Shown: positions 53,217 through 64,000 of the stretch, one piece after another
Layout of the letters: each line of letters opens with the position of its first letter
Position numbering within the stretch: the stretch's first letter is position 1
Assembly (NCBI GenBank): GCA_017435465.1
Contig: JAFSEX010000019.1
Location: 1-64,000, forward strand
Direction of reading: 5' to 3'
DNA from: Bacilli bacterium
GTDB lineage: Bacteria; Bacillota_I; Bacilli_A; RF39; UBA660
Length of the DNA stretch: 64,000 nucleotides
Position numbers and translations under genes: made by a program
Notes under the pieces: model-generated
The model's database searches: none
What the model was told of the DNA's origin: nothing
What the model saw: the letters and a program-made list of their open reading frames with translations, nothing else

Positions 53217-54872
53217 CTATTGATTAGTTGTTTTTTGTCGTTTTATAAATTTACTTTTAATTGTATCTAATAATTTTTTACCAAATATATCATTAATTAC
53301 TTTTGTTTTATATGTAAGAATAAAATATGTTAATCCACCTAATATTCCATATATTGATACAATAATAATCGATATTACTCTACTATCACTATACATTGGT
53401 ATGAATAAATGTAATAAGAATATTACTATACACATTACTAATACACTTAAAATAATTTTTAATAATGATTTGAAGGTATTTGAATAATTAACTTTCATTG
53501 TTTTATTTAATACAATTAAATTAATTGTTATTGAAATGATTAGTCCAATTAAAGTTGCGGTGATTGCTCCATAAAATCCTTCTAACCCTAGTGTATGTGT
53601 TAAATTCATTAGTGGTATATTTAGGATTAGTTTAGCAATTGCTCCACTAAATAAACTTATAAATACTGCTTTATATTTACTTAGTGATTGTAAAATAATT
53701 ATAGTAGTATTAAATAAGCATGTTCCAACTGCTATAAATACTGAATATCTAAATACTATTGGTCCCCAAGTGTTAGCTCCATAAAATGCATTAAATACTG
53801 GATTTGCAAGAATACTAAGTCCTACTGCAATAGGTAAACCAATAAATAATAATATTTGAATTGATTGATTAACTTTTCTTCTGACATCATCATATTTTTT
53901 TGCTACAAAACTACTTGTTATATTTGGTACTAAACTAGTTGTAAGTCCAGTTGATATCGCAATTATTATATTGTTAAGTTTTGCTCCCCATGTATTTAAT
54001 ACTCCAATTACGCTTTCAGCTGCATCAATTGTATAACCTAGTGTATTAGTCATGGTTTTAACAACTGTTAACATATCTACAAATTGATATACTGACATAG
54101 TAAGTCCAAACATTATAAATGGTAATGAATAACCTAAGATTTTCTTTAATATATCTTTATTAGTGATTTTCTTTTCTTCTTCTGTTTGTTCTGAAGTAGT
54201 ATTTAATTGATCTTTATTTTTATGTATTTTATGTAATATATAGCATAATGCCGCAATTGCCCCTATGGTTGCGCCAAATACAGCTATACCTATCGCATTA
54301 GTCATTCCTAGGTTGAATATATTTAAGAAAGTATAACTACCTACTAATATTACTATTATACGTATAACTTGTTCTAGTATTTGACTAAATGATGAAGGGG
54401 AAATAAATTTGTGACCCTGTAAATATCCTTTTGAAACACTTAAGAGTGGTACAAAAAGTATTGCGGTTGATATTACTCTTACTACAAAAGTAATATCTTC
54501 TATGCTGTTTCCACCTGTCGCATCTCCTATTATTGCATGCGCAATACTTGGTGCAAAGGCAAATAATACAATGAATGATATAATACTTAGGATAAGCATA
54601 ACTATTTTACCAAGTTTATATGCCCTTTCTTTTGTATGAAAATATCCTAGTGTATTATATTCACTTATTAGTTTACTCATTGCAGGTGGAATACCTACTG
54701 TAGATAAAGCTAAAAATAAGTTATATATTGTATAAGCATATCCATATAATGAACCATTTTGTTCTCCAATAATTTGATAAAATGGTATTACATATACAAT
54801 ACCTAAAAATTTTGTTACAAAGATTGCTAGAGTTGCTATAAACGCACCTTTAATGAATGAATTTTTTTTCAT
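53217..54872 (-). CDS. Polysaccharide/lipid flippase (YtgP/SpoVB/MurJ-like)
   Basis: A 551-residue membrane protein of the MOP exporter superfamily with about fourteen helices. The N-terminus KGAFIATLAIFVTKFLGIVYVIPFY and YTIYNLFLALSTVGIPPAMSKLISEY match the SpoVB/YtgP branch. Members flip lipid-linked wall precursors; in Bacillus the branch includes the MurJ-type flippase YtgP and SpoVB for spore cortex. Which role applies here is open. A charged loop near 220-235 separates the halves. GGAAGTGAT site. cse60 lies upstream. Confidence 0.88.
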   Translation of the reverse strand: MKKNSFIKGAFIATLAIFVTKFLGIVYVIPFYQIIGEQNGSLYGYAYTIYNLFLALSTVGIPPAMSKLISEYNTLGYFHTKERAYKLGKIVMLILSIISFIVLFAFAPSIAHAIIGDATGGNSIEDITFVVRVISTAILFVPLLSVSKGYLQGHKFISPSSFSQILEQVIRIIVILVGSYTFLNIFNLGMTNAIGIAVFGATIGAIAALCYILHKIHKNKDQLNTTSEQTEEEKKITNKDILKKILGYSLPFIMFGLTMSVYQFVDMLTVVKTMTNTLGYTIDAAESVIGVLNTWGAKLNNIIIAISTGLTTSLVPNITSSFVAKKYDDVRRKVNQSIQILLFIGLPIAVGLSILANPVFNAFYGANTWGPIVFRYSVFIAVGTCLFNTTIIILQSLSKYKAVFISLFSGAIAKLILNIPLMNLTHTLGLEGFYGAITATLIGLIISITINLIVLNKTMKVNYSNTFKSLLKIILSVLVMCIVIFLLHLFIPMYSDSRVISIIIVSIYGILGGLTYFILTYKTKVINDIFGKKLLDTIKSKFIKRQKTTNQ

Positions 54873-54890
54873 GATATCACTTCCATAATT

Positions 54891-55061
54891 CTATTTATAT
54901 ATTATCATCGCACTAAAACAATAAATTTGTTCTTCATGATCTACTGAAACCGCCACTTGAAATTTTATATCTATTATTTCTTTCTCTAATTCAGATAAAA
55001 ACTCATTTACAGAAGTTTCTAAATCTTTTTCATGTGCTTCATCAATTATTTTTACTTTCAT
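54891..55061 (-). CDS. Sporulation protein Cse60 family
   Basis: A 56-residue protein read from the - strand, starting MKVKIIDEAHEKDLE and ending QIYCFSAMIIYK. Length and both end motifs match the Cse60 family, a small sigma-E-regulated sporulation protein of unknown function in Bacillus. GGTGATACT precedes the ATG. It lies just upstream of the SpoVB/YtgP-type flippase, with 18 bases between. Confidence 0.78.
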   Translation of the reverse strand: MKVKIIDEAHEKDLETSVNEFLSELEKEIIDIKFQVAVSVDHEEQIYCFSAMIIYK

Positions 55062-55309
55062 AGTATCACCAATTTTAGGATAATATAAAGTATTTAATTA
55101 ATTTGTCTATTTTTGTTTATAATCAAATTATACCTTAAATAATTAATAATGTTAAGTATTAACTAAATACTATTCAAAAAAATTTGTAAATAAAACGAAA
55201 AAGTTATTTACTAGTTAACTTGAAATATTATATAATTAATATGGATACATTTGAAAAGTCAGATGCTTTCCCTTCTTTTATCAATTGATATTGGAAGGTG
55301 GTGGTTTTT

Positions 55310-55387
55310 ATGACAGAAAGAGAAACTTCTCAATTTATCATAATTCTACTATTATTCTTTATAGTAATAGTTTTACTATTTAAATAA
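55310..55387 (+). CDS. 25-aa hydrophobic membrane peptide, toxin-like
   Basis: A 25-residue peptide: MTERETSQ, then one hydrophobic helix rich in Ile, Leu and Phe, and a terminal Lys. GGAAGGTGGTGG at 55293-55304 is a very strong ribosome site. Size, charge pattern and the self-pairing mRNA recall type I toxin peptides (TxpA/Fst/holin-like), which depolarise the membrane when freed from RNA control. It is one of only two + strand genes in the right arm. The antisense antitoxin RNA was not identified. A small structural membrane peptide is the main alternative. Confidence 0.65.
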   Translation: MTERETSQFIIILLLFFIVIVLLFK

Positions 55388-55436
55388 TAAAACATCTGAT
55401 TTCACAACATGGTGATTTCAGATGTACCCTAATTAA

Positions 55437-55477
55437 GGGAATGCATTTGATTCGCACTATCAAATGTATCCTTTTTT
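55437..55477 (+). terminator. Terminator of the peptide mRNA
   Basis: Stem 55437-55450 with 55460-55471 (one bulge, one G-U), a 9-base loop and six T. Confidence 0.8.
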
Positions 55478-55530
55478 AATTTTATGAAGTTTCCCTCATC
55501 TATATACATAATATCATAAAAATTACTTTT

Positions 55531-56820
55531 TTACAAGTTGTTTTCAAATGGCTTTACTAAGAAAATAGCTTTATTAGATACATCTAATTTTTTAAGTATT
55601 TTCTTTAATTCATCCATATTTAATTCATTAGATAATTTTATAAAATTTTCATCAAATGTTCCATAGTTTATAACATTTGAAATAATTGTATCATTTAAAT
55701 CTTCAATATTATCAAACATTTTAATATTTATACTATGTAATATTTTTTTACTTCTTTCTAAATCTGTTTCTTCAATATTTAAATTTTTTAGTAATGCATT
55801 AATTTCTGCAAACAATTCTTTTGGAAAATTTGTTTCACCAATTAAAGTAATTAATGCATGGGTATCAGTATAAATTTTATCTATACCAAGTGGTGAAGAT
55901 AAATAATTTTTTTCAGTCATTTGTTCATAGAATTCTGAAGTAATTCCAAATAATGTATCAAAAATTATTGAAATATATAATCTTTTTTTCTTTTCAGAAA
56001 TATTACCTAATTTGGATAAATTGATTTTAATTCCATAAGAAAATTTATTTATATCGATATTTTTTTCTATTTCCATATAATCTTTTACAACTTTATCATT
56101 TTCCTTATATTCTTTAATTTTTACCTTTTCCATTGGTTTAAAATTTTTCTTTTCTTGATTTTCTTTTATTTCATTTAAAGTTATATTAGGATCAAAATTA
56201 CCTGTTATAACTACAAACATATTTGCGGGATTATAAAATGTATTATAACATTTTTCTAAATCTTCTTTAGTTATTTTATAAATACTTTCTACGGTTCCAC
56301 CAATTGGATATTTGGTTGGATTTTGACTAAATATATTATTTCTTATTCCATCATACATTGACCAAAATGGATCATCCATATACATTTTAAGTTCTTGTTC
56401 AATAATACCTTTTTCTTTTTCTACACTATCATCTGTAATGTATAATTCTTGAACATAATCCAATAAATAATTTATATTTTCAATAAAATTATTTGGTCCC
56501 ATAAATTCGTAGGTAGTATTTTTTAGGGCAGTATGTGCATTTGCATTAGTACCACTTTTTGAAAAAAATTCAAAAGGATTAATTCCATCTTCTTGTTCAA
56601 ACATTTTATGTTCTAGAAAATGTGCGATACCTTTAGGTACAGAAATCATTTTGTTAGAATTAATTGGTACAAATTCATCATGAATTGAACCATATTTAGT
56701 AGTAAAAGTTGCATAAACATTTTTAACATTGTTATTAGGAATCATATATACTTCTAGACCGTTATCTAATTTTGAATAATATAGTTTTTCATTTGCAATT
56801 TCGATTATTTTTTCTTCCAT
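55531..56820 (-). CDS. M16 family zinc peptidase, catalytic subunit (YmfH-like)
   Basis: A 429-residue M16 peptidase. The start is the ATG at 56820 after GGAGAGGAT. The inverted zinc motif HFLEH (HxxEH) lies near 65-69, followed by FEQEDG and a distal glutamate pair near VEKEKGIIEQELKMY (near 140). The N-terminal half is the active clan-ME domain, the C-terminal half the inactive repeat. Paired with the gene upstream (gap of one base), like the Bacillus ymfF-ymfH pair, whose role is unclear. Confidence 0.9.
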   Translation of the reverse strand: MEEKIIEIANEKLYYSKLDNGLEVYMIPNNNVKNVYATFTTKYGSIHDEFVPINSNKMISVPKGIAHFLEHKMFEQEDGINPFEFFSKSGTNANAHTALKNTTYEFMGPNNFIENINYLLDYVQELYITDDSVEKEKGIIEQELKMYMDDPFWSMYDGIRNNIFSQNPTKYPIGGTVESIYKITKEDLEKCYNTFYNPANMFVVITGNFDPNITLNEIKENQEKKNFKPMEKVKIKEYKENDKVVKDYMEIEKNIDINKFSYGIKINLSKLGNISEKKKRLYISIIFDTLFGITSEFYEQMTEKNYLSSPLGIDKIYTDTHALITLIGETNFPKELFAEINALLKNLNIEETDLERSKKILHSINIKMFDNIEDLNDTIISNVINYGTFDENFIKLSNELNMDELKKILKKLDVSNKAIFLVKPFENNL

Positions 56821-56821
56821 A

Positions 56822-58084
56822 TTAATTATCCTCTCCATACATTAGATAAACAGTATCTATTTTTATTTTGCTTGCTAAAGAAATTATATCTTCTTTTGTA
56901 ACTTTATTTACCATTTCAATACGCTTATTTATATCATCCCCTGATGTAAGTTCTTTTGAAAAATATAAACTTATAATTCTTGCTGGAGAATCAGTTATTG
57001 TATTTAATGATGTAATGATTCCTTCTTTTGCAACTTTTATTTCTTCGTCTAATATATTTCCTTTTTTCATATTAGTCATTTCTTTTTTAATTATATTTAA
57101 AGCTTTGTCTGAATCTTTTTTATTTAATCCACAATATATCATTAGTAAATTATCGTATATTTTTAATGCAGAATTTACATAATATACTAAAGAATTTTTT
57201 TCTCTTACATTTTTAAATAGTTTGGATTCAGAAGAACCTCCTAAAATTTCATTGTATACTAGTAAAACATATTTTCTTTCAAATTCTGATAGGTTTTTTA
57301 ACTTACAACCTATATTTAATTTAGATTGAATAATGTTTTCCCATTCAGAAACTTTAGATAATCTAGAACGTATTTTATCATGTTCAATTACAGGATTACC
57401 AAGTTCTTTCTTAACTGTATTTATTTTTAAATTATTATTTACTAGACTAACTATTTCTTCTACATCTACATCCCCTACTACAAATATATCTACTTTATCA
57501 CTTCTTAAAATGTCTTTATAATATTCATATAGATTTTCTGTAGTAATTTTTTCTAAATCTTCTAAATATCCAAACCCAATATAAGTATACGGTTCATCTT
57601 TCCCCATTTTTTCTAGCATTTTAATTAACGCATATTTAGTCATATTATCTTTAACACTTTTTATTTCAGTTTTGATTGCTTCTTTAACGATATTAAAAGA
57701 TTTTAAATCAAAATTATTATCTTTAACATTCGGATTAAATATTGTATCAAAGAAAAATTCTATTGATTTTTTTTGCATTCCAATTTCAGTATACTTTTCA
57801 TTTAAAAATTGTAATGAAAAAGATAAATCTGAGAAATTACCTATTCTACTATTTTGGGTACTAATATTTGCATTATATAAATCGTTAGATTTTAATGCAA
57901 GTAAGCGTTTTGATGGATAATTCTTTGATGATTGAACTAGTATTTCACTTAAAAAATTTCTAGTTGTTATTTCTTCTTTTTTAATTTTTCTTAAGAAATT
58001 AATTTCTAAAGTAACTGTTTTAAATACATCTGTTTTAATTACATGAATGTTGTAAGCTGCATATTCTTTTTTTATATATTCCAC
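56822..58084 (-). CDS. M16 family peptidase-like subunit (YmfF-like, no zinc motif)
   Basis: A 420-residue protein with the M16 fold but no HxxEH: the corresponding segment reads TRNFLSEILVQ. Other family parts remain, including NDLYNANISTQNSRIGN near 75, FGYLEDLEKIT near 172 and LGGSSESKLFKNVREKNSLVYYV near 285. It starts at a GTG after GGTGAATAT. As in YmfF it is probably the non-catalytic partner of the next subunit, forming a heterodimer. Confidence 0.88.
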   Translation of the reverse strand: MEYIKKEYAAYNIHVIKTDVFKTVTLEINFLRKIKKEEITTRNFLSEILVQSSKNYPSKRLLALKSNDLYNANISTQNSRIGNFSDLSFSLQFLNEKYTEIGMQKKSIEFFFDTIFNPNVKDNNFDLKSFNIVKEAIKTEIKSVKDNMTKYALIKMLEKMGKDEPYTYIGFGYLEDLEKITTENLYEYYKDILRSDKVDIFVVGDVDVEEIVSLVNNNLKINTVKKELGNPVIEHDKIRSRLSKVSEWENIIQSKLNIGCKLKNLSEFERKYVLLVYNEILGGSSESKLFKNVREKNSLVYYVNSALKIYDNLLMIYCGLNKKDSDKALNIIKKEMTNMKKGNILDEEIKVAKEGIITSLNTITDSPARIISLYFSKELTSGDDINKRIEMVNKVTKEDIISLASKIKIDTVYLMYGEDN

Positions 58085-58129
58085 ATATTCACCAACTTTC
58101 TTTTATTAGTATACTTACATTTTTGAAAA

Positions 58130-58831
58130 TTATAATGATAATGTGCTTTCTAGTGCAACTAAAATCATGTTATTTAAATTTTTTTGTCTTTCAACACTTG
58201 TTAATTCTTTTTTTGTATATATATTATCTGAAACGGTTAGTAAACATCCTGCTTTTTTATTTAATTTTTTAGCAATTAAGAATAGTGCAAATGCTTCCAT
58301 TTCAGCTACTTTAATATTTTTATTAGATAAATCAATATCACAATATGGATCAAATATATCTGATGATGTTACTTCACTTTCTATTAAATTAATATTTAAT
58401 TTTTTTGCACTTTCTTTTAAAATGTCATTAATATTATCGAATGCATCGACATTATAAATTTCCTCATTATAAAATTGTTTAGCAAAACTACTTTCTGTAT
58501 TCGCGCTTGTTGCTAAAATAGTTGAACCTACTTCTACATTTGGATCATAGCATCCACATGAACCTAACCTAATTATTATATCTGCATCATACATTTTAAA
58601 TAATTCATATGCATATATTGCAATAGATGGAATTCCCATTCCATGTCCCATTACGGTAATTCTTTTTCCTTTGTAAAAACCAGTATATGCATACATATTT
58701 CTTACATCATTTACTAATTCATAATTTTCTAAATAATTCTCAGCAATGTATTTTGCTCTTAGTGGGTCTCCACTCATTAATATTATATTACTAATTTCAT
58801 CTTTATTTGCATTGTTATGTACTGTTGCCAT
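58130..58831 (-). CDS. deoD: Purine nucleoside phosphorylase DeoD type
   Basis: A 233-residue enzyme that splits purine nucleosides with phosphate for salvage. ILMSGDPLRAKYIAE near 17, VMGHGMGIPSI near 60, IRLGSCG near 86 (phosphate), VAEMEAFALF near 177 and the LTVSDN catalytic Asp near 200 match trimeric/hexameric PNP of the DeoD class. Normal length. GGAGG site. Confidence 0.95.
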   Translation of the reverse strand: MATVHNNANKDEISNIILMSGDPLRAKYIAENYLENYELVNDVRNMYAYTGFYKGKRITVMGHGMGIPSIAIYAYELFKMYDADIIIRLGSCGCYDPNVEVGSTILATSANTESSFAKQFYNEEIYNVDAFDNINDILKESAKKLNINLIESEVTSSDIFDPYCDIDLSNKNIKVAEMEAFALFLIAKKLNKKAGCLLTVSDNIYTKKELTSVERQKNLNNMILVALESTLSL

Positions 58832-58888
58832 AATTTTCCTCCAATCATATGAACATTATATCATGTTTATTGATTAGAATAAATAAAA

Positions 58889-58916
58889 TGAGCAGTAAAA
58901 ATATTTTTACTGCTCA
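58889..58916 (-). terminator. Terminator after dnaJ
   Basis: A perfect 14+14 bp palindrome (TGAGCAGTAAAAAT and its complement), followed on the - strand by TTTATTTATT. Confidence 0.9.
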
Positions 58917-58921
58917 ATACT

Positions 58922-60043
58922 TTATTTATTCTTTCTTAAATAATCATTATATTTTTTGATTTCCGAATTGTTATCTAAGCCGGTTTTAGCAAGCGTTTCT
59001 AACAATTTCTTTTGTTCTCTAGATATTTTTTCAGGCATAACTATTTTTAGGGTAATATACATATCTCCTTTTCTATGGTTTGATACATTTTCTACACCCT
59101 TACCTCTTAATCTATGTTTATCTCCATTTTGGCTACCCGCTGGAATTACTAGATTAATATTTCCATATAAAGTTGGAACTTCTTTTTTAGTACCTAAAAT
59201 GGCTTCTGTAATAGTTATTGGTAAATCTAAATATATGTCATCTTCATTACGTATATATAATTGATGAGATAATACATCAAATTCGATATAGATATCTCCA
59301 TTAGGTCCACCATTAATTCCTGCTTCACCTTTACCAGATAATCTTAGTTGATTTCCAGTATCTACACCAGCTGGAATCTTAACTTCAATTGTTTTATTTT
59401 TTCGTACCTGACCTTTACCTCTACATTTTGAACATGTATTTTTATAAGTTTTTCCTTTTCCTTCACATTTAGGACAAGTTGTTTTAGTAGCATATACTCC
59501 AAGTATAGTTCTTTGCTCTCTTGTAACAGTTCCACTACCTCTACATTCTGAACATGTTTCCTCACCATGTCCGCCTTTACCATCACACTCATCACATGTA
59601 TCCATTACATCTAAGTTAATATCTTTTTTGGTTCCAAAAACTGCTTCTTCAAAAGATAATCTCATACCAACAATTTTATCTCTACCTTTTCTAGCACGAG
59701 ATGAATTACCGCCACCAAAGTTAAAGCCAAATCCACCACCAAAGATATCACCAAAAATATCTGAAAAATCAAAATCGCCAAAATCAAATCCACCAAATCC
59801 TTGTGAGTTACCAGCTCCCCCTTGGAATGCGGCATGACCAAATTGATCATATTGTCTTCTTCTATTTTCATCAGATAATACAGCATAAGCTTCTTGAATT
59901 TCTTTGAATTTAGCCTCTGCATCGGGCTCTTTATTTACGTCTGGGTGATATTGCTTTGCAAGTCGTCTAAAAGCACTTTTAATCTCTTTATCAGAAGCAG
60001 ACTTTTCTACACCTAAGACTTCATAGTAATCTCTTTTATTCAT
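58922..60043 (-). CDS. dnaJ: Chaperone protein DnaJ
   Basis: A 373-residue type I Hsp40. The J domain (1-70) contains the YHPD motif near 32-35. A Gly/Phe-rich region (about 75-115) follows. The zinc region has four CxxCxGxG repeats ([24 protein letters not shown] and CSKCRGKG, near 148-215). A C-terminal substrate domain ends the protein. It delivers substrates to DnaK. AAGGAGG site. Separated from dnaK by pepF, which is not the usual order. Confidence 0.97.
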   Translation of the reverse strand: MNKRDYYEVLGVEKSASDKEIKSAFRRLAKQYHPDVNKEPDAEAKFKEIQEAYAVLSDENRRRQYDQFGHAAFQGGAGNSQGFGGFDFGDFDFSDIFGDIFGGGFGFNFGGGNSSRARKGRDKIVGMRLSFEEAVFGTKKDINLDVMDTCDECDGKGGHGEETCSECRGSGTVTREQRTILGVYATKTTCPKCEGKGKTYKNTCSKCRGKGQVRKNKTIEVKIPAGVDTGNQLRLSGKGEAGINGGPNGDIYIEFDVLSHQLYIRNEDDIYLDLPITITEAILGTKKEVPTLYGNINLVIPAGSQNGDKHRLRGKGVENVSNHRKGDMYITLKIVMPEKISREQKKLLETLAKTGLDNNSEIKKYNDYLRKNK

Positions 60044-60061
60044 GTTGTTACCTCCTTTTTA

Positions 60062-61867
60062 CTAGTTTTTTTCTCCTTCAATTAAATTTTCGTATTCAAA
60101 TAAATACTTATCAAATATTGTGAATGCATTTTCTATAACTTTTGGATCTGATAAATCATAACCACATTCTTTTAAAATTTCTAAAGGATAATTACTTGAA
60201 CCACTAGATAAAAATTTAATATAGTTATCTAATGCACCATCTTTTTTATTTATTATGTCACTTGCAATTATACAAGCAATAGATAATCCAGTTGCATATT
60301 TATATACATAAAATGAATTATAGAAATGCGGGATTCTTGCCCATTCATAACGGATTTCATCATCACTTACTATATCATCACCATAATATTTTTTATTTAA
60401 ATCATAATATATATCACTTAATGCTTTTTCAGTTAAAGTCTCATTATTTTCTTCTTTTTCGTGAACGATATATTCAAATTCTGCAAACATAGTTTGTCTA
60501 TATAAAGTTCCTCTAAAACTATCTAAAAAATCATTTAAAATATATTCTTTTTCTTGCTTATCTTTGCTATTTTTAAGCATATAATCAGCTAATAATACTT
60601 CATTTACAGTAGAAGCAATTTCAGCTAAAATTATTGGATAACTATGATATAAATAATCTTGATTAGAATTAGATAAATAGCTGTGAATACTATGTCCTAG
60701 TTCATGGGCTAGTGTACCAACACTATTGATTGTATTATCATAATTTAACATTAATACTGGATTAGAATCATACGTACCCCAACTATAAGCACCTGTTCTT
60801 TTATATTTATTAGGCATTACATCTACCCATTTTTCATCAAATGCTTTACAAAGAATATTAACATAATCTTGACCTAATACATTCAATGCATTAATAATTA
60901 TATCTTTTGCTTCTTCAAAACTATATTCTTTATTAAACGTAGAAGCACTTGATGCATACACATCATACATATGCATTTCATCAAGATTTAAACATTTTTT
61001 CTTTATAGAAAAGAATTTGTGTAATTTATCTAAATTTTTATTAACTATATCAATTAAGTTTTTATAAACTTTAATATCAACTGAATCTTTATATAAACTA
61101 GCTTCTAAACTAGAGTTATAACCACGTAGTCTAGATAAAATTGCATCTTTTTTTATATTAGTAATATAAGTTTGTGCGATAGTATTTTTATGTTTAGCAT
61201 ATTCTTTATATAATAATTCAAAAGCTTCTTTTCTTACTCTTCTATCATTTGAACTTATATACTTAGTATATAATTCATTTGAAAAATCTACTAAATTACC
61301 ATTTTCATCTTTAATTTTATCGAACGTTAAATCAGTATTATCTAATGAGTTAAATGTTTCTTTAGACGAATTAATTACTGGTGATAAAGCACTTAGTATT
61401 TTTTCTTCTGATTCTGATAATGTATATTTTTTATATCTAAATGCTTTTTCTAAATAAAATTTGTATTTTTCTAATTCTTTTAATTCTAAAACATATTTTT
61501 CAATAATTTTATAATCAATATTTAATAATTCAACGTCAAAAAATGATATTTCTTCAGTTATTTCATTATAAAATTTATATACTTTATTTTTATATTCTTG
61601 TGCATTATTATATTGCGTATCTTCATAGTGTTTTAAGAATGCGTAAACATATAAATTTTCTAAATTCCTTGATATTTTTGTACTAAGTTCTAAAGCATCA
61701 AATAAGTTTTTAGGACTATTACCAATTTTACCTTTATAGCTTTTTAATTTTTCAGTTAATTTCTTAGTTTCTAAAAAAATATCATTTCTTTTTTCGCATA
61801 TATCAGTTAATTTACTTAAATCCCATTTATACTTTTCATCTATATCGCATCTATTTTTAATTTCCAT
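60062..61867 (-). CDS. pepF: Oligoendopeptidase F (M3 family)
   Basis: A 601-residue cytosolic zinc peptidase that degrades oligopeptides. AHELGHSIHS near 387 holds HExxH, and the third ligand lies about 25 residues later in IILAEIASTVNE. The N-terminal helical region and a C-terminal NYPLEILKECGYDLSDP motif are typical. Length fits PepF (about 600). It sits between dnaK and dnaJ on the same strand, with 18 bases to dnaJ, so it probably shares the heat-shock transcript. Confidence 0.94.
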   Translation of the reverse strand: MEIKNRCDIDEKYKWDLSKLTDICEKRNDIFLETKKLTEKLKSYKGKIGNSPKNLFDALELSTKISRNLENLYVYAFLKHYEDTQYNNAQEYKNKVYKFYNEITEEISFFDVELLNIDYKIIEKYVLELKELEKYKFYLEKAFRYKKYTLSESEEKILSALSPVINSSKETFNSLDNTDLTFDKIKDENGNLVDFSNELYTKYISSNDRRVRKEAFELLYKEYAKHKNTIAQTYITNIKKDAILSRLRGYNSSLEASLYKDSVDIKVYKNLIDIVNKNLDKLHKFFSIKKKCLNLDEMHMYDVYASSASTFNKEYSFEEAKDIIINALNVLGQDYVNILCKAFDEKWVDVMPNKYKRTGAYSWGTYDSNPVLMLNYDNTINSVGTLAHELGHSIHSYLSNSNQDYLYHSYPIILAEIASTVNEVLLADYMLKNSKDKQEKEYILNDFLDSFRGTLYRQTMFAEFEYIVHEKEENNETLTEKALSDIYYDLNKKYYGDDIVSDDEIRYEWARIPHFYNSFYVYKYATGLSIACIIASDIINKKDGALDNYIKFLSSGSSNYPLEILKECGYDLSDPKVIENAFTIFDKYLFEYENLIEGEKN

Positions 61868-61883
61868 AATTACCCTTTCATAT

Positions 61884-61928
61884 AAACCAAGAGAAAGTTC
61901 TAGTTATTCTAGAACTTTTTTTGGTTTA
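61884..61928 (-). terminator. Hairpin between dnaK and pepF
   Basis: AAAGTTCTAG / CTAGAACTTT stem (about 61891-61914) within a longer imperfect AACCAA...TTGGTT stem. On the - strand its T tail is short, so it may only partly terminate or protect the dnaK message. Confidence 0.55.
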
Positions 61929-61937
61929 TTAATAATA

Positions 61938-63770
<1,833 letters not shown>

Positions 63771-63789
63771 TTATTCACCTTTCCTTTAT

Positions 63790-64000
63790 CTATTTTTTAT
63801 TTACTTTAACCATTGCTGGTCTAATTACTTTATCTTTATACATATAACCTTTTTGAAGTACTTCTAATACTATATTGTCGTCTTTATCTTCAATACTTTC
63901 AGTTAGTACTCCTTGATGATAAACTGGATCAAATTCTTCTCCTACCGGATTAATTGCTTTAACTTCATTTTTTTCTAATATTGAAATCAAATTTGTATAA
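63790..64000 (-). CDS. grpE: GrpE nucleotide exchange factor, C-terminal part
   Basis: The gene enters from the right edge; about 69 residues are seen. ISILEKNEVKAINPVGEEFDPVYH and VLQKGYMYKDKVIRPAMVKV are the conserved GrpE beta-wing motifs that release ADP from DnaK. The N-terminus and start are outside the window. 22 bases separate it from dnaK. Confidence 0.95.
   Translation of the reverse strand, partial: YTNLISILEKNEVKAINPVGEEFDPVYHQGVLTESIEDKDDNIVLEVLQKGYMYKDKVIRPAMVKVNKK

Larger units (their letters stand above)
55231..55478 (+). ncRNA. Predicted mRNA with closed 5'-3' structure (type I toxin-like)
   Basis: TATAAT at 55231-55236 predicts a start at 55243. The first 12 bases, GGATACATTTGA (55243-55254), are exactly complementary to 55460-55471, the last bases before the T run. 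Bases 55259-55274 pair with 55435-55450 in 15 of 16 positions counting one G-U. Together these give about 28 pairs closing the whole 235-base transcript. The 3' strand can instead form a local terminator hairpin with 55437-55450. Confidence 0.65.

Overview
The window is very AT-rich and densely coded. Family content and gene order point to a low-GC Bacillota genome of the Bacilli type, probably an uncultured gut lineage. Evidence: type-B RNase P RNA beside gpsB, a rodZ-pgsA-recA run, der-gpsA, sirA-yneF, xseA-xseB and grpE-dnaK. TGA is used as a stop, so this is not a Mycoplasma-type code. Several proteins belong to sporulation families (SpoIVB, SpoIIM, SpoIIP, Cse60, SirA-like, and a flippase of the SpoVB/YtgP family), so the organism sporulates or descends from spore formers.

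The window is centred on what looks like the chromosome terminus. A 28-bp sequence at 25599-25626 matches the Bacillus dif consensus at 25 of 28 positions as I recall that consensus. Gene direction flips there: nearly every gene to the left is on the + strand and nearly every gene to the right is on the - strand. The exceptions are few, mostly unusual genes (hypothetical 7876-8910, a 28-aa microprotein, ORF6N protein 27168-28025, a toxin-like peptide at 55310). An approximately 450-bp palindrome-rich non-coding stretch precedes dif. A XerD-type recombinase lies at 5.6 kb.

Left arm, + strand: end of a Big-domain surface protein; a GLUG-repeat surface protein; ABC-F ATPase and pepT; xerD and a phosphohexomutase; a degenerate polysaccharide deacetylase; clpC; an AAA_14/DUF4143 ATPase; two TasA/camelysin-like surface proteins; xseAB; spoIVB; a TSCPD protein with DUF1846; spoIIM; mnmA; an XRE regulator followed by a small leader-like peptide.

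Right arm, - strand, listed left to right: murF, dusB, spoIIP, a second AAA_14/DUF4143 ATPase, gpsA and der, a zinc-protease-like surface protein with a VirB2-like partner, a lipid kinase, an RluD-like synthase, lspA, rhomboid, recA, pgsA, rodZ, rnpB, gpsB, a class III Fic protein, pmbA/tldD, a glycosyltransferase, queH, a TasA-like leucine-rich-repeat protein, yneF, sirA, a flippase, cse60, an M16 protease pair, deoD, dnaJ, pepF, dnaK and grpE.

The most unusual signals are non-coding: (1) dif with the strand switch; (2) a 25-aa membrane peptide whose predicted mRNA 5' end can pair along about 28 bp with its 3' end, as in type I toxin mRNAs; (3) a repeated terminator-promoter cassette with a poly-G promoter spacer, one copy driving a surface protein; (4) two copies of a Shine-Dalgarno/hairpin/start-codon leader, one before dusB and one before a small ORF that needs a -1 frameshift at A AAA AAG; (5) matching but diverged palindromic operators in front of the two AAA_14/DUF4143 genes. 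All functional claims rest on reading the sequence and recalled family knowledge; no search or folding program was run.
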